Shown here one piece after another: positions 41,001 to 52,800 of a DNA stretch of 64,000 nt. The first letter of the stretch is position 1. Each line of letters starts with the position of its first letter. Both the position numbers and the translations under genes were made by a program. Under the pieces are notes generated by a model that made no database searches, was not told the DNA's origin, and saw only the letters and a list, made by a program, of their open reading frames with translations. The DNA is from Gyrodactylus bullatarudis (taxonomy: Eukaryota; Platyhelminthes; Monogenea; Gyrodactylidea; Gyrodactylidae), in contig SSNU01000115.1 in the NCBI GenBank assembly GCA_012064415.1, positions 80,212-144,211 of the forward strand, read 5' to 3'.

Positions 41001-42484
41001 ATTAATTTGATTATAACTCAGATTGTGGACATTAGATAAACAAAGTCATGACCATACTGGAGAAATAATAGATTAATTTTTCGATCCCTCAACTCAACTT
41101 TCAAGTTTATTTGTACGCCAAAGATAATTTGAGAATATGTCAAAGGAAGAAAGATTAATTGATTATTTCAACAATATGAGACACTTTTGGCAGAAGAATT
41201 TTTAAGAAATTATTTCTTCTCATTACGAATATGAGAAATTTCTGAGAGCTTTGAAATTTTTGAATTTATAAGACTGGTAAGTAACAGTTGTTTAACAACT
41301 CTCAAAGTAATAAATTTTGATTTTCATCACATCAACTTCTCAGACTAATCAAGTAAATAAAGATAAAATTTTTATTTGAACCTTATTCTCATCTATATCC
41401 GATAATTAAAGTTAATAAGTTTCTTAATATCTCTCATAGACGTGAACCTTTTAAAAATTAGTTTAAATAGGATTTACATGACTCAAAGATTGTTAGTTTT
41501 ATATCTTCACTAAAAAAATTTAGAAGATAATTTTAATTATATGTTGTTACTTGAGAGTAAATATGAAAAATTTATTAGTATTTTTCCAGCAAAATTAAGT
41601 TAAGTCGAAATTTAAAGGATTAATTCTAAAAATCACCCCAATAAAAATTTCAACGCTTCCTCAAATCATTCATTCTTACCAGATTTATTTTCAGATAAGT
41701 TTTGTGAACGGTTAAACTTCCATTCAAAGATTAAAAGTGAACTTTCTACTTCGATAGAAAAAAACTTATGCGATTCTAGGTTCTTACAAATTTTCGCTAC
41801 CCCTATATTATTTTTCTCAAGATCGAAATAGGGAAATTAGAAGAGTTGTTAATTACAAAAAACTCAAATATTCTTGTAGTTTTGCAAAAATTAATAGATA
41901 TCCCTGTAAGCATTTAAGAGTTTCTTTTGAAAATTTTTGGGGGGATTATTGGAAAAAAAATTCCTTTGGGGTGATTTTTGGAATTAACCCAAATTTAAAT
42001 TTGAACTAATGCATATCAGACTTAATTATCAATCAATCATTTGCTTTTCAAAACACCAAATTACTGACTTTCTAGCAGCCTCGTTAAACATTTTTTCACG
42101 TTGGATTGAAATTTAATGATTCGAGCATCAGAATTTAACTTTGACTCATTGGGCAATAACTACAACATTTTACGGATAAGTATTTATTATTTTAGTATTT
42201 ATTTTTCATAATAAATAAATTTCATTGAAATAAGTTTGTTTTAGTAGAACTATTTTTTGTTTGATAAATTGTAATTTTGTTGACATGAAATTGATGTGTT
42301 TCGTTACTAGTATTGAAACGGAAAATATCCTTATTTAAATATCATAATTCATTTTTCACTTTTTTGATCAAAAGGGAATTTGTTTTGTTTATCACATTTA
42401 GATTAGTTTTGGGATAACCGCCTAGAATAAAATTAGGAATGCCAAATAATAGGGTCAATAATTCAAGGTTAAAGTTGTAAATCT
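38012..42484. other. Gene-less stretch with inverted-repeat elements
   Basis: No exons were recognised. About 39280-39590 is a diverged R2-type repeat ('gatcactttcccacttagaa', 'gtgatcaagtcgtcattatt' context). 41615-41995 is a foldback element listed separately. The 3' end of the minus-strand alpha-SNAP gene lies at the right boundary. Confidence 0.4.
41615..41995. repeat. Foldback element, second copy at 58428-58735
   Basis: The ends are inverted: 'attctaaaaatcaccccaat' (41623) and 'ttggggtgatttttggaatt' (41967). The interior ('ctcaagatcgaaatagggaa', near 41817) recurs as the reverse complement near 58645 ('ttccctatttcgatcttg'). Confidence 0.7.
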
Positions 42485-44894
42485 TCAACAAATATCGTCA
42501 GCTGAATCAAAGGATTTCTTAATCTTTGTCAGCAATTTATTGACATATTGGTCCGGATTTGAAATCTGATTAAATTCCGCGAGTTTTGAAGAAAATCTCT
42601 TCTCATCGTTGTCCCTGATGGCTTCACAAATATTCTGAAAGAAAATAAATTTTCAAAATGCTCTGATTAGAGAAAAATACTCCCTTAAGCCACTGCTCTA
42701 ATCATAACTAGAGACCTGCAAAATTGTTCTTTAGAAATGTCCTCTTAATTTTTTCTAAACAACGTTTCTGATTTATTTAATCAATTTCAAAAAATTGAAA
42801 TCCTTTTAGATAGTAATTTTAAAAAATGGATATTCAACTATTTTTAGTTTAAGCTTAGTTATTCTTGACATATTTATGAATAAACTTGATTAAAAAGGAA
42901 AAATGGTGGAAAAATCTGTTTTCTTCTCGACAATGGCCCAATATGACTGGTTCTCACGGAAATGAATATTCTAGATTTAGAACATTCTTATTTGCTTAAT
43001 TTCATAAGTAAGCCTAACCCCCAGATGAATACAATTTCTGAATATATCTCCGAAAAACGGATTTTCACTAATAAAATCTGGACATAAAAATCTATCAGAT
43101 ATGTGAAATTCGTATTCAGACAAAATTACGACCCCGAATTTCTCGAACGTTGAAATTTTTTTTTAATTTCCAAATTTATCATGCTGATGAAGTAACATTC
43201 CGGAAAGAAAGAATTCAGTAGCAGAATAATCAATTCCATAGCTTTGAAAAGGAATCCTCAATACAATAATATTGAAATTCATTTTTCCTTGACACGATCT
43301 AAGAAAAAACCTTCCCTCACTTAATTTCAAAAATTTCTACGTACAAAAAATTAAGAATTCGAAAAATGGTTATATTTTAGTCAAAAAGCCATACTCTAGT
43401 AAGCGATACCCAAATATGGCGGATTTTCCGGCCAATTTTTTTAGTAAAGATTAGAATTAAAATTTAGCTTAGCGAGAATTAAGTCAGGCAAATATCAGGA
43501 CCGAGATGATTTCGAACCGTTATGCTTGCCATATAATAAGAATTTACATGAATTTTATAATTCAAATGATAATAAGTTGGTTTACTAAAATAAGGTATTG
43601 ATCCCGGTGAATGCAAAAGGATTCAATTTTGTGTACAAATGTATTTTAGAACAAATTCAGATTCATATATATATATATATTCATTGTTTAAAACATAGAT
43701 ATAATTAAAAATACAATCTTATTGTGTCTCGTGATAAAGTGACTTTTGAATGATCTGTGAAATATGAGTGAACTCCAAAACAGTCTACTATATTTTTTAT
43801 CTCAAATTGTTTACTTTTGAAAAAGAATCTGGATTTCAAAAAATATTCCACTATTGTCGAGTTCTTGAGGGGAAAAAATTTTAAAACATCATAAATTCCA
43901 ATCTTTATAAATGGATCATAAGAATTTAAAATTTATTTGTTCCAAATGTTTTATCAACTAGCATTAGAGAGGACAAGCTTTAATCACCAAAATATTGAAC
44001 TCACATCAACTAGCTGGGCTTCACGACTTGAGGTGTATTCTGGAAATTTTTCCTTGTAAACTTGTTGTTTATCACCAGCTCCCTCCCTATTGGTGATTAA
44101 AAGACATAGAACTGAACGGAATATATGGTTTTTGGATGAGAAACGTAGAAGAGTTTGACCTTTGCAATATTCGGCACTCTAAAATTATCAATTTTAAAGT
44201 GATTATAAAAATGTAAAACCTAATTAAGAATGAATTATTATTATAATTATATCAAGTTAATGATTTTCATGAATATTTAGACTGAATAAGCCAAGTCAGG
44301 ATACTTACTTGGTAAAAGTATTGTCCTGCAAGATCATATTTTTCCATTTCCAAGCAAAGTTCTGCCAGTTTAAGTCGACAAGAAGAAGCAGAATTTTTAG
44401 TAGATGCTTGTTGTTCGAAATATGTCAAACTTTGCTTGTAAGCATTAAAAGCTTCGTCATTCATGTTATTTTCTATGTAGATTTCACCCAATTCTTGCAA
44501 GATTTTAGCAGCCTGATCAATTGAATTAGATGAAGCTCTAATATTAATAGCCTCTCTATAGCAGCGAACACAAGATTGTAAATCACTCTTTCTAAAATAT
44601 TCTCCAGCCTTTTTGTAAAAGTTTGCTGCCTCATGCATAACTTTTCTTGACTTTTGAATCTCTGCTAATTGACTATATACTTGTGCAGCTTGATCAGGTC
44701 TCTGAGCCATAAGAAATTTAGAAGCAGCACTTTCTAAATATTCGACTTTTTTCTCATTTGGATCCTCACTAAAGAAAATAAATTTAGAAAAAAAATACCT
44801 ACCCGAAAAATCCACCAAAGAATGATTGATTCTTTTTGGAAGCCAACTCAACCAACTTGTTCGCTTCGCTTAGAGCTTGATCAGGATCAATCAT
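42485..44894 (-). CDS. Alpha-SNAP (soluble NSF attachment protein)
   Basis: Adaptor that binds assembled SNARE complexes and recruits NSF for ATP-driven disassembly after membrane fusion. Minus-strand exons: 44803-44894, 44309-44768, 44005-44178, 42485-42634, giving 291 residues (typical 295). The N-terminus holds the membrane-contacting loop KKNQSFFGGFFG, matching the family's SFF-G-LFGG. TPR-like helical hairpins follow (QAAQVYSQLAEI, AANFYKKAGEYF, AAKILQELGEIYIEN, EAFNAYKQSLTYFE). Later come YKEKFPEYTSSRE, corresponding to LFPAFSDSRE, and the C-terminal SNPDQYVNKLLTKIKKS. The penultimate residue is Ile290, where alpha-SNAP has the hydrophobic residue (Leu294 in mammals) needed to stimulate NSF. 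The sequence is diverged, but alignment length is conserved across every junction. Gamma-SNAP is excluded by the N-terminal loop and C-terminus. Confidence 0.95.
44769..44802 (-). other. 34-nt intron in the alpha-SNAP gene
   Basis: The intron starts gtaggt and ends tttctttag. Removing it joins FFGGFF to GEDPNEKK at the correct family position (split Gly codon GG|T). Reading through gives a stop. It is near the lower size limit for spliceosomal introns in most animals. Confidence 0.9.
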
Positions 44895-44966
44895 AATTGA
44901 TTCAAATGAGTTTTTAATTCCTTTAGTCTTCAAACAAAATTAGAATGTTAAGTTAGATATTTAATA

Positions 44967-45330
44967 GTTTTTTAATTGTTGACAAAATTAAAAATTAACC
45001 ATGCTCTAAAATCTGAACCGGGGTAAGTGTTAATTGATGATCCAAATTTCTTCAATTCAATAATCAAATGACTATTCAATCCATGAAAAAATGACAACTG
45101 AATAATCATTCTCTTTTTGCAGCTGCCAGACACTCATGGAATGTACCTTATCTTGTTAATACTGTTTTAATTGTTGACAAAATTCAAAATTGACCATGCT
45201 CTAAAATCTGAACCGGGGTAAGTGTTAATTGATGAATCAAATTTCTTCAATTGAATAATCAAATGACTATTCAATGCATGAAACGAATGACAACTGAATA
45301 ATAAATTTCCATTTTTTTCAGCTATTTTAT
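44967..45330. repeat. Tandem duplication upstream of alpha-SNAP
   Basis: Two direct copies of about 155 bases with a period near 196 (44967-45122 and 45163-45322) share 'gctctaaaatctgaaccggg' and 'caaatgactattcaat', with few differences. A weak third piece lies near 45363-45440. The repeats begin about 75 bases upstream of the alpha-SNAP start codon, in what should be its promoter. Confidence 0.85.
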
Positions 45331-46564
45331 GACACAATAACGTAAGTACTCTTGTTACGAGTCATATTGATGATTTTAATTTCTTCAATTGAAATATAAG
45401 ACTAACAATGAAACACATGACACCTGAATTCTGATCTCACTTATTTTTAAGATTATCATTCATTTGATTACTACCCGGTGAAATAAACAATCGCCATGCA
45501 TCCAGTCGCTTGAGAGATCCATACAGTGGTAGACCAACAAGGTACTTCTGTTGGTTTGAAAATCATTCAAGTCAACGATCAAATTCAAGGCTATGATGTT
45601 GAATTTTATAATTCTTAAATGGATAAAGATATCCTAGACATAGAAAAAATATCGATTTTCATTAATAAATCAAGTTTAATGAACAAATTATGATTAGTCT
45701 TGCTCGCTTTACAAATTACCCACAGGTTATCGAGTATCTGACAATTGAAATATAATATTTTGGGATAGACTGTCAGGAAATGTGTAGAACTCAGGTTTTG
45801 GTTGGCCTTGGTAATATTTTGCTGTACCCCAAGTTAGCTAACCAAATTTCCTATCTAGGATCCAAAAGTTTAAGTCAATAAATAATGTGTTGCACACATG
45901 ACGATGCATTGAAGAGGAAGAGACTTACTTACGAGTATTCTTGTCGTGTAAAGACACCTTAAATATTTCGACTAATTCACTTTTAAAAACCAAATATTCC
46001 TAATGAAATAACTACTTCATAAGCATAAGATTAATGTAACGGAAAAGTTTAATGAAATATACCATTCAAAATACAATCCATTATTTTTGATCATAAGATT
46101 TAATTTATAAGCTTTTGTTAAGATCTTACAAGGTCTCTTAGATCGGTCCATTTTGTTTGGAAATCTTAAAATTTACTCGTCTATTTTTTTGATTTAAAAT
46201 CTTGAAAATCAAAGAAATTAATTTTAAGTAAAGATGAGGATATTTAACAAAAACAGTGACATTGAGACTTAGCCTAAGTCACTTAGAGTCCTAAATAAAA
46301 TAGGACACAAGCACACTATCTTCTTCGTTTGATTTTGAAAAAAATAGAAGAAATAAATTAAGGACTTTAAGACATTAAAACTGTTTGAGACCTTGTCTTA
46401 GAAATAAGACTAAACTAAAGATTTTATAACTTGGATATGGACAAGAAAAATTTCCATAATCCTAAAAGTTATACGATCCTGACTCAGGATTCCTGAGAAG
46501 ACTAGTAGAAATTTTATGACTTTTTAAGGCCCTTGACTAAAGACCATATTGGCGATTGATTGTA
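45331..46564. other. Spacer between alpha-SNAP and TRPM genes
   Basis: No recognised gene. This is the 5' flank of alpha-SNAP and the 3' flank of TRPM, both on the minus strand. Recurrent 'gagaccttgtctta' and 'acaaggtctcttag' segments give weak inverted similarity across 46125-46405. Confidence 0.4.
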
Positions 46565-46570
46565 TTTATT
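46565..46570 (-). terminator. Candidate poly(A) signal of the TRPM gene
   Basis: AATAAA on the minus strand, about 120 bases beyond the alternative TRPM stop at 46690 and 280 beyond the stop at 46852. Confidence 0.4.
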
Positions 46571-46644
46571 GTAATTATTAATTTCCCTAATCTAATTTTC
46601 ATGTATCAAGTAAGAAGCCTTGACGATAAGTGCAAAATATGTGT

Positions 46645-46670
46645 ATAATAATAATAATAATAATAATAAT
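46645..46670. repeat. (TAA)n microsatellite
   Basis: About eight ATA/TAA units in a row. The minus-strand equivalent lies in the TRPM 3' region. Confidence 0.9.
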
Positions 46671-46689
46671 AGGAATATTAAATCTAATT

Positions 46690-46739
46690 TCAATCTTTTA
46701 ATGATAATGTATTATGAATCCTCTCTCCTCTTGAGGGTT
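46690..46739 (-). CDS. Alternative last exon of the TRPM gene
   Basis: The preceding exon reads CCT GTT G followed by a canonical donor gtatgt (46859-46854) that contains its in-frame TAA. Using that donor, the acceptor 'gaaaaattttag' gives a phase-matched exon encoding EPSRGERIHNTLSLKD and a stop. AATAAA follows at 46570-46565. Either form is possible; the peptide has no family signature. Confidence 0.4.
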
Positions 46740-46851
46740 CTAAAATTTTTCTTGGCCAATACTTTCCAGTCGAGCGAGTGGATCTTTAATTCACCTACGT
46801 CTGAAATGATATGCTTTAAAGAAATTTTTTCCATTAAAATATTCAATCAGT

Positions 46852-49800
46852 TTACATACCAACAGGTTTTTTCACTGGTTCCTCAGGCTCTTCACATTCT
46901 TGTGTAGTAGTTAAATTTCTTATTGGCGAGGGGTCGTTGTCGAGCTCCATATTAACATCTTCTTCCTCATTTTCCTCGTTCTGACCCGAAAGATATGCAT
47001 TCATATCTTTATCAGTTATATCGACCATCCTCTGACTCTCATAAACATCGTACTCTTCACCATCCTAAGAACACAAAACAAAATCAAAGATTAATAATAT
47101 CTCTACTTTATAGTAATAATTTAGTTTTTGCTAATAGTAAAGCTAGTTGATATTAAGAATCTTCATTAAAGATGAGAATTTACTATTTTTACAAAAAATC
47201 GATAGTTTTCTCCAGAAAATGAAGAAGAATATTATTTTTTGAATCCCATAATTAAATGAATTGTGGTAATAAGAAAAAATTTTCGAAAAATATTCAATTT
47301 GGCCAAATTGAGGCTGAGAGAATCTCGCCATCTTCAAGAGAAAGTTAAATATTGGATCATTTTCCTTCGTGATAATCAATGAATTCAAAATTTTCGATAT
47401 CCCACAGTAATGATGAATTTCTGTGAACTTCTTTTTGAAAATTAAAATACTTTGTTTAATGTTGATCCCAAATATCAGTCTTTAATTGCTTCAAATCTTC
47501 GAAATCAATAAAAATTTTAAGCTCAAACGGAAATTTGATGCATTTTCAAATAACATAAAATAGTTTAATTTTTGGCCAGATTGATTTTTTTTTCACAAAT
47601 TTTTCTGTTTCAACAACTTAAGGACTCTTATCATTTAGATGGAATTCAGCAGATAATTTTTTTCCTGGCTATTCGGAGAAAAATATTAGTTTATCGTGAA
47701 AATAGCGAATTCTCATCATCATATCAATTAAATTTATTTAAAATCTAGAAATAATCAAAAGGAATTACCGAGGAGTTGATTTTTATTGGTATCTCTTCAT
47801 CTTTTTCTTCAATTGACGAGACCATTTTGGTTTGTTCACTCTTAATGCTTAACATCTGATTAGGAGTAGCGTCCATGGAAAAGGGTAGATGAGCCGGGAT
47901 GGAACAACTGGCAAAGCTTAATTGACGCAATCGCTTCAACAAGACACCTTTGAGTTCTGCTCTCTCCATTGCTTCAGCCTTCATAAGTTCTTCATCCTTT
48001 GATATGCTTTGGAATGATCTTGTCTCAAATACCGAAGGCTTTCTAGCACTAAAGGAACCTTTGGATAATATTGAAGCTCGATGCTGTAAGTTTATATCTG
48101 CTAATAAAATAGAGCAGTTTAATATTTGATGAATGAACTTGGTTTAGAGCAAAAATAGTTTGAAACAAATTAGAGAGGCAGTCTTGTTTATCTTGAAGAT
48201 ATGACTTTAAAGCCAATTTATTGAAAAATTAATTTTTAACCTTAAGCGAATGTTAATCACAGAAAATGTACATTTAAGACTTTAAAACTTTACTTTTTTT
48301 CTATAGTTACTTTAAATCAAAGCTCAATAAGATCCAATCCTATCGTTCGGAAGGTCTACTTATCAGGCCAAAATCAGGAGTCAATTGTGATGAACAAAAA
48401 ATATTTTCAAAATCAGGATATAAAAGTATAAGCAGTTAAGCTGAATTCATAAATACATGGGGGAAATGGAACTTGATCAAACCTTTATCCACATGTATTA
48501 CATATAAATAGCGAATCAGGAGAAATAGCGGAAATAATGATTTATTAAATACTGGGTGATCATGAATTACTAACCATTAATCGAGAATATAGAATTCTGT
48601 GAGCAATATCAATATATTTTAGAAATTCAAGTATAAAAAATTTTGTTAGGTAGCATACTCGGTCGAGGATTTATTGATAGTTTTTTTCTCCTTTGCACTA
48701 TAAGATAATAATTTTTTAGCTTTAGAAAAAATTAAATCAACTAAACTAGAACAAAGTTTGGTCAACAAAATTCAACTTTATTGTGAAATCGAGCATTATT
48801 TTTTATCCCCTATTTCTAAATTTGTACGATCATTTATTTAGGGGGTATTTGCAAAATTAGTATGTACAAGCGGTGTTTATTCAGAATTACACTATGTTTT
48901 TAAATTGAAAAATCAAATCTAGTATGTCTTTTTATATAAGTGCATAAAAAATTAATTTCAGATTGAGTATTTACTTTCAAATTTAGTATGTTTTCTCTCA
49001 AAAATAGTATGGATTACTAGATTTTATTCTAGTAATGAATAAATCATATGTTTTACCTTTATTCAATGCTTAAATAGCCAAGGTAATATAAAAACAGAAA
49101 ATCAAAAAATTATTTGAATCCAAAGTAATTTAAAGACCTTGAGAATAAACAGAACAACCAAATGTTTTAAAATAAAGAAATTACTCGTATCATGCAAATT
49201 TTCTCTACTTCGGATAACAGCATCATGAAGATAACTAGCCTTTTCTCTAGACAGACTTTCATGAATAGATAGGTCAGACTTGCCAAAATGACTCTTTTCA
49301 TCAGCACTATCTTCAGAGCGATACTTGTCAACACTCCTCTTCTTCCGACCTTCAGGAGACTGAACTCTTCGATTGAAATCAATATTGGTTAGATCAATAT
49401 TAGAACCTAGGGGAGATGTTTCAGGAGAATCAGGTTGATTCAAACAACTCAAATCAATATCATCACAAATCGTCGTGTATTCTCGACTTGTTGCATCAGC
49501 GAGACGGGAACTTAAGTTGGCTAATCTTTGTCGGAATCCTGCAGTTAATAAACGGTACTTGTTTTTGCTAGAAAAGAATTAACCAGATAACTTTTTTTAT
49601 TAAAATGGAAAAATTTGAAACTAGTTTACACAAGAGTCTTTGTTAATAAAAAGTAAAACTAACTCGTATAAATTTTTGGTTAAGCTAAAGGAAGGATGAG
49701 AAGCGATATTGGACGGTTGCTGAAAGTTCGATGAAGATTCGGATGGCTGAACGTCAAGAGAACTTGATTTGCTCTGCTCAGATATTTCAGATTCAATTCG

Positions 49801-52800
49801 TTTGTATAACAATTTGAGAACATCCTCAACAAGAAATTCATCCTTTGATGCAGTTGTTATAGTCTAGAAAAAATATAAAGAGAAATCAAAAGAAATAAAC
49901 TTTCTAATTTTCCCGCATAAACTCACATCTTGTTTGATAGAAAACGCATTCTTTGTCAAAAGACACGAACCAGTCTTTTTAATGGATGTATTTTTGTCAT
50001 CACTCGATTTATCTTGAAGATCCATGCACGACTTTGATAGAGGAGTTGTTGAGAGAAGGTTTATTTCTGGAGCTTTATCTGTTGACTCGAGAATCTTGGA
50101 AGTGTGTAAATGTTCCTGATCTGAGTGACAAGAAGGTCTATTTTGATCTGAATGGTTATTGTCATCAAAGTGTTTCCTCAGTAGAGTCAACAAAGTGGTC
50201 ATGATTAATTTATTATCTGTTTCAAGTTGAATCGACTTTTTAAAGTTCTGAAAAGGGGCAAGTTTTAGTATAGTAGACTTGTAAGCTTTGATAATTATCA
50301 AGGAAGTTGAAAAAGCAATCAGGGTAAAAAATTGGTAATTTGTTTTATCTGATGATAATGTGGTGTGAGTAAATCGTGTTGCCAAAATTTTCAAATAAGA
50401 TAATCTCAGTATATTCTTGAACAAAGTATATTCCAAGTATCATTATATCGTCAATAGAAAATCTCAGAAGAAAAATTAATTTTTAAAATGTCTTAATTCT
50501 GAATATTTTGATAGTTTCCTTAAATTAATAACCATTAGTAATGGAATATTCTAGTAAATAGATTTTAATATTTCTGACAAGATCACCGTAATTATGTAGT
50601 CATACTCGTTAATAAAATCAATTGAGAATAACTGACTCAAATCAACTGATCAATTTAACATTGATTAAAATAATAACCCTCATAATTTGATATCATGGCA
50701 TGATAGAATTAAAAACTTAACAGAATGCATGTTTTAGCGTACCAATCATTTGAATCAAAATAAAGCTAGTTGATATGAAGATGGGAATTTATGGTTTTTA
50801 CAAAATTCTCAATTTTTTCATCAAAAAATCATGAAGTAACGCCAAATTCTCATTTTTTGAACTTTGAGTTGAAATTTTTTGTTGATTTCAATGTGAGTGA
50901 TCAAAAGTTGATTTTTAGGATCACAATTAGTCAAAGAAATTAATTATCCTGAATCTGGTTTTAAGAGTCACCCCATAATCGTGTCAAAATCAAATTTCGA
51001 TTTTTCAACTATTTTTCCTACTTGAAAGTCGATGAAATTTGATATTTCAAGATCCCAGAAAAATGACGAATTTATCAAAATTTTTATGATGATAATCGGG
51101 TTTTTTGTCTTTTTGTGATCCTAAAAATCAACTTTTGATCACTCTCTCACATTGAAATCAACAAAAAATTTCAACTAAAAGTTCAAAAAAATGATAATTT
51201 GGCGTTATTTCAAGATTTTAAATTTTGCGTAGTTTCCTTAAAAATTGATTTTTTCTAAAATTTTTTTCTCCGTATCGTGAAAGAGGGTCTCATGATCTAG
51301 ATTCCAAAAAATCTTGATCAAAATCTATTTTTTTGATGAAAAAATTGAAAAAATTCGACCACTATACATTTTTAACTATATAATTTGAAGTTGAGAGATT
51401 TATTTACAAAAGAAATAGAGTCTATTTCACATGTAAATTTAAACTTTTCTTCCATCATAAAAAGGTTTGGTAGACAATAATAAATTTTTATCTTTGAAAA
51501 ATTTTGCTAATTTTTGTTTTAAAAAATTTTTTCAAAATAACTAGTGGCAGCAAAAAAGAGGTTGAATTTGCTGAATTTCATCCAATTTTGTTAGTATATT
51601 TCTTTAGCCTTTTATTTAATTAAATTTGATATTGTAAAAAAATATGGACTAAAAACTTTTTTTTTGAAAGGAAATTTGTACAAAATATGCAAATTTTTGG
51701 CTCTAATTATAATAGATAACGGATATTAATAATTACTTAAGTTCATAGAGCAGATAAAATGGATCTAATAATTTCAAAATAGTAGTTGTGAGTTGCATTC
51801 GAAAATAATTTGGAACAGAAAATAAAATTTTAATTCAAAATCAAAAGATAACTGGAAAGCAAACAATTGGAATTATCATGCTGAAGCTTATTATTACTTT
51901 GAACTTATTGTCAAAAACCATCCACTGAGAATCCTTGAGAAGCACCTTTTGCAGGGAAACCTAGAGTTTATTAATTCAAAAATCAGATTTTAACATGATA
52001 AAAAATATTCAGAGTGTATGAAAGGATTATTGGGAAATAAAAGTATTGCCGAACCGGGTAGGAAAAACTTTAAATGAAATTAAAATTGGGTAGCTTACCT
52101 TTTCAGTTAAAGACTTGTGGCGAACTGTCGGATAATTTTCTCTCTTAATGGCTGAACTAGGAGATAAGGTCTTGGAATTTTCATCCACACTCTGCTGACT
52201 GAATTGGGTTCCATATGAGGCCCAAATTGAAGGAGTCATTTGCATGATTGGAGAAGTATTCTTGTGAATGGGATCATCTATGATGCTCTGATAAATCTTG
52301 CATGTTGCATTAGTTAACTGAGATAATTGAGAAAATGTATTCTCGGCAACAGTTGCCATCTCTTCTTCCAAAAGGCACACAGCACCTCTGAGTTGAGTTT
52401 GGCGAAGATGAAACTCATTTATAGAGAATTGCAACTGATCTAATCTAAGATTTAAGTTTGGATTATAGCCGTTCTATTAAATCATTACATATTCAAAAAT
52501 AATTTTGGGCTAGTAATACTATATATGTTACGTTCAATGTGTACACTCTGTTCAGTGTATACACTGACGGATTTTCTTGTTTCTGAAAGCCGTAGGTTTG
52601 TATCAAATGTATTTTAGCGGATTTTTTTACGCTTGGAGGTACAAAAATTTTTCGCCGGTTCTGAGTAGATTCGAAAATGTTGTATATACCAATTGACGCA
52701 GAATTAGTTGCTCTACATAATGAGCATATATACTAAACCCAATTTTCTAATTCTAGGAACCTGATTTATAATCCGCGTGATATTTTGGATCTAATCCAAC

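Noticed and set aside
43660..43682. AT dinucleotide run
   Set aside because: Simple microsatellite, no function implied.
44267..44308. Reading alpha-SNAP exon 2 through to SILTWLIQSKYS
   Set aside because: A perfect gtaagtat donor follows YFYQ, and splicing there gives the family length (about 46 residues to KFP, as in known alpha-SNAP). The match of the readthrough tail to a family KYS motif is coincidental.
44267..44851. Alpha-SNAP start at MSWLPKRINHSL
   Set aside because: That frame reads antisense of nothing useful; it is the wrong frame of exon 1 plus intron 1. Splicing gives the conserved KKNQSFFGGFFG N-terminus.
46646..46907. Plus-strand ORF beginning with an Asn run
   Set aside because: Asn codons are a TAA microsatellite, and the rest is antisense to the TRPM last exon.
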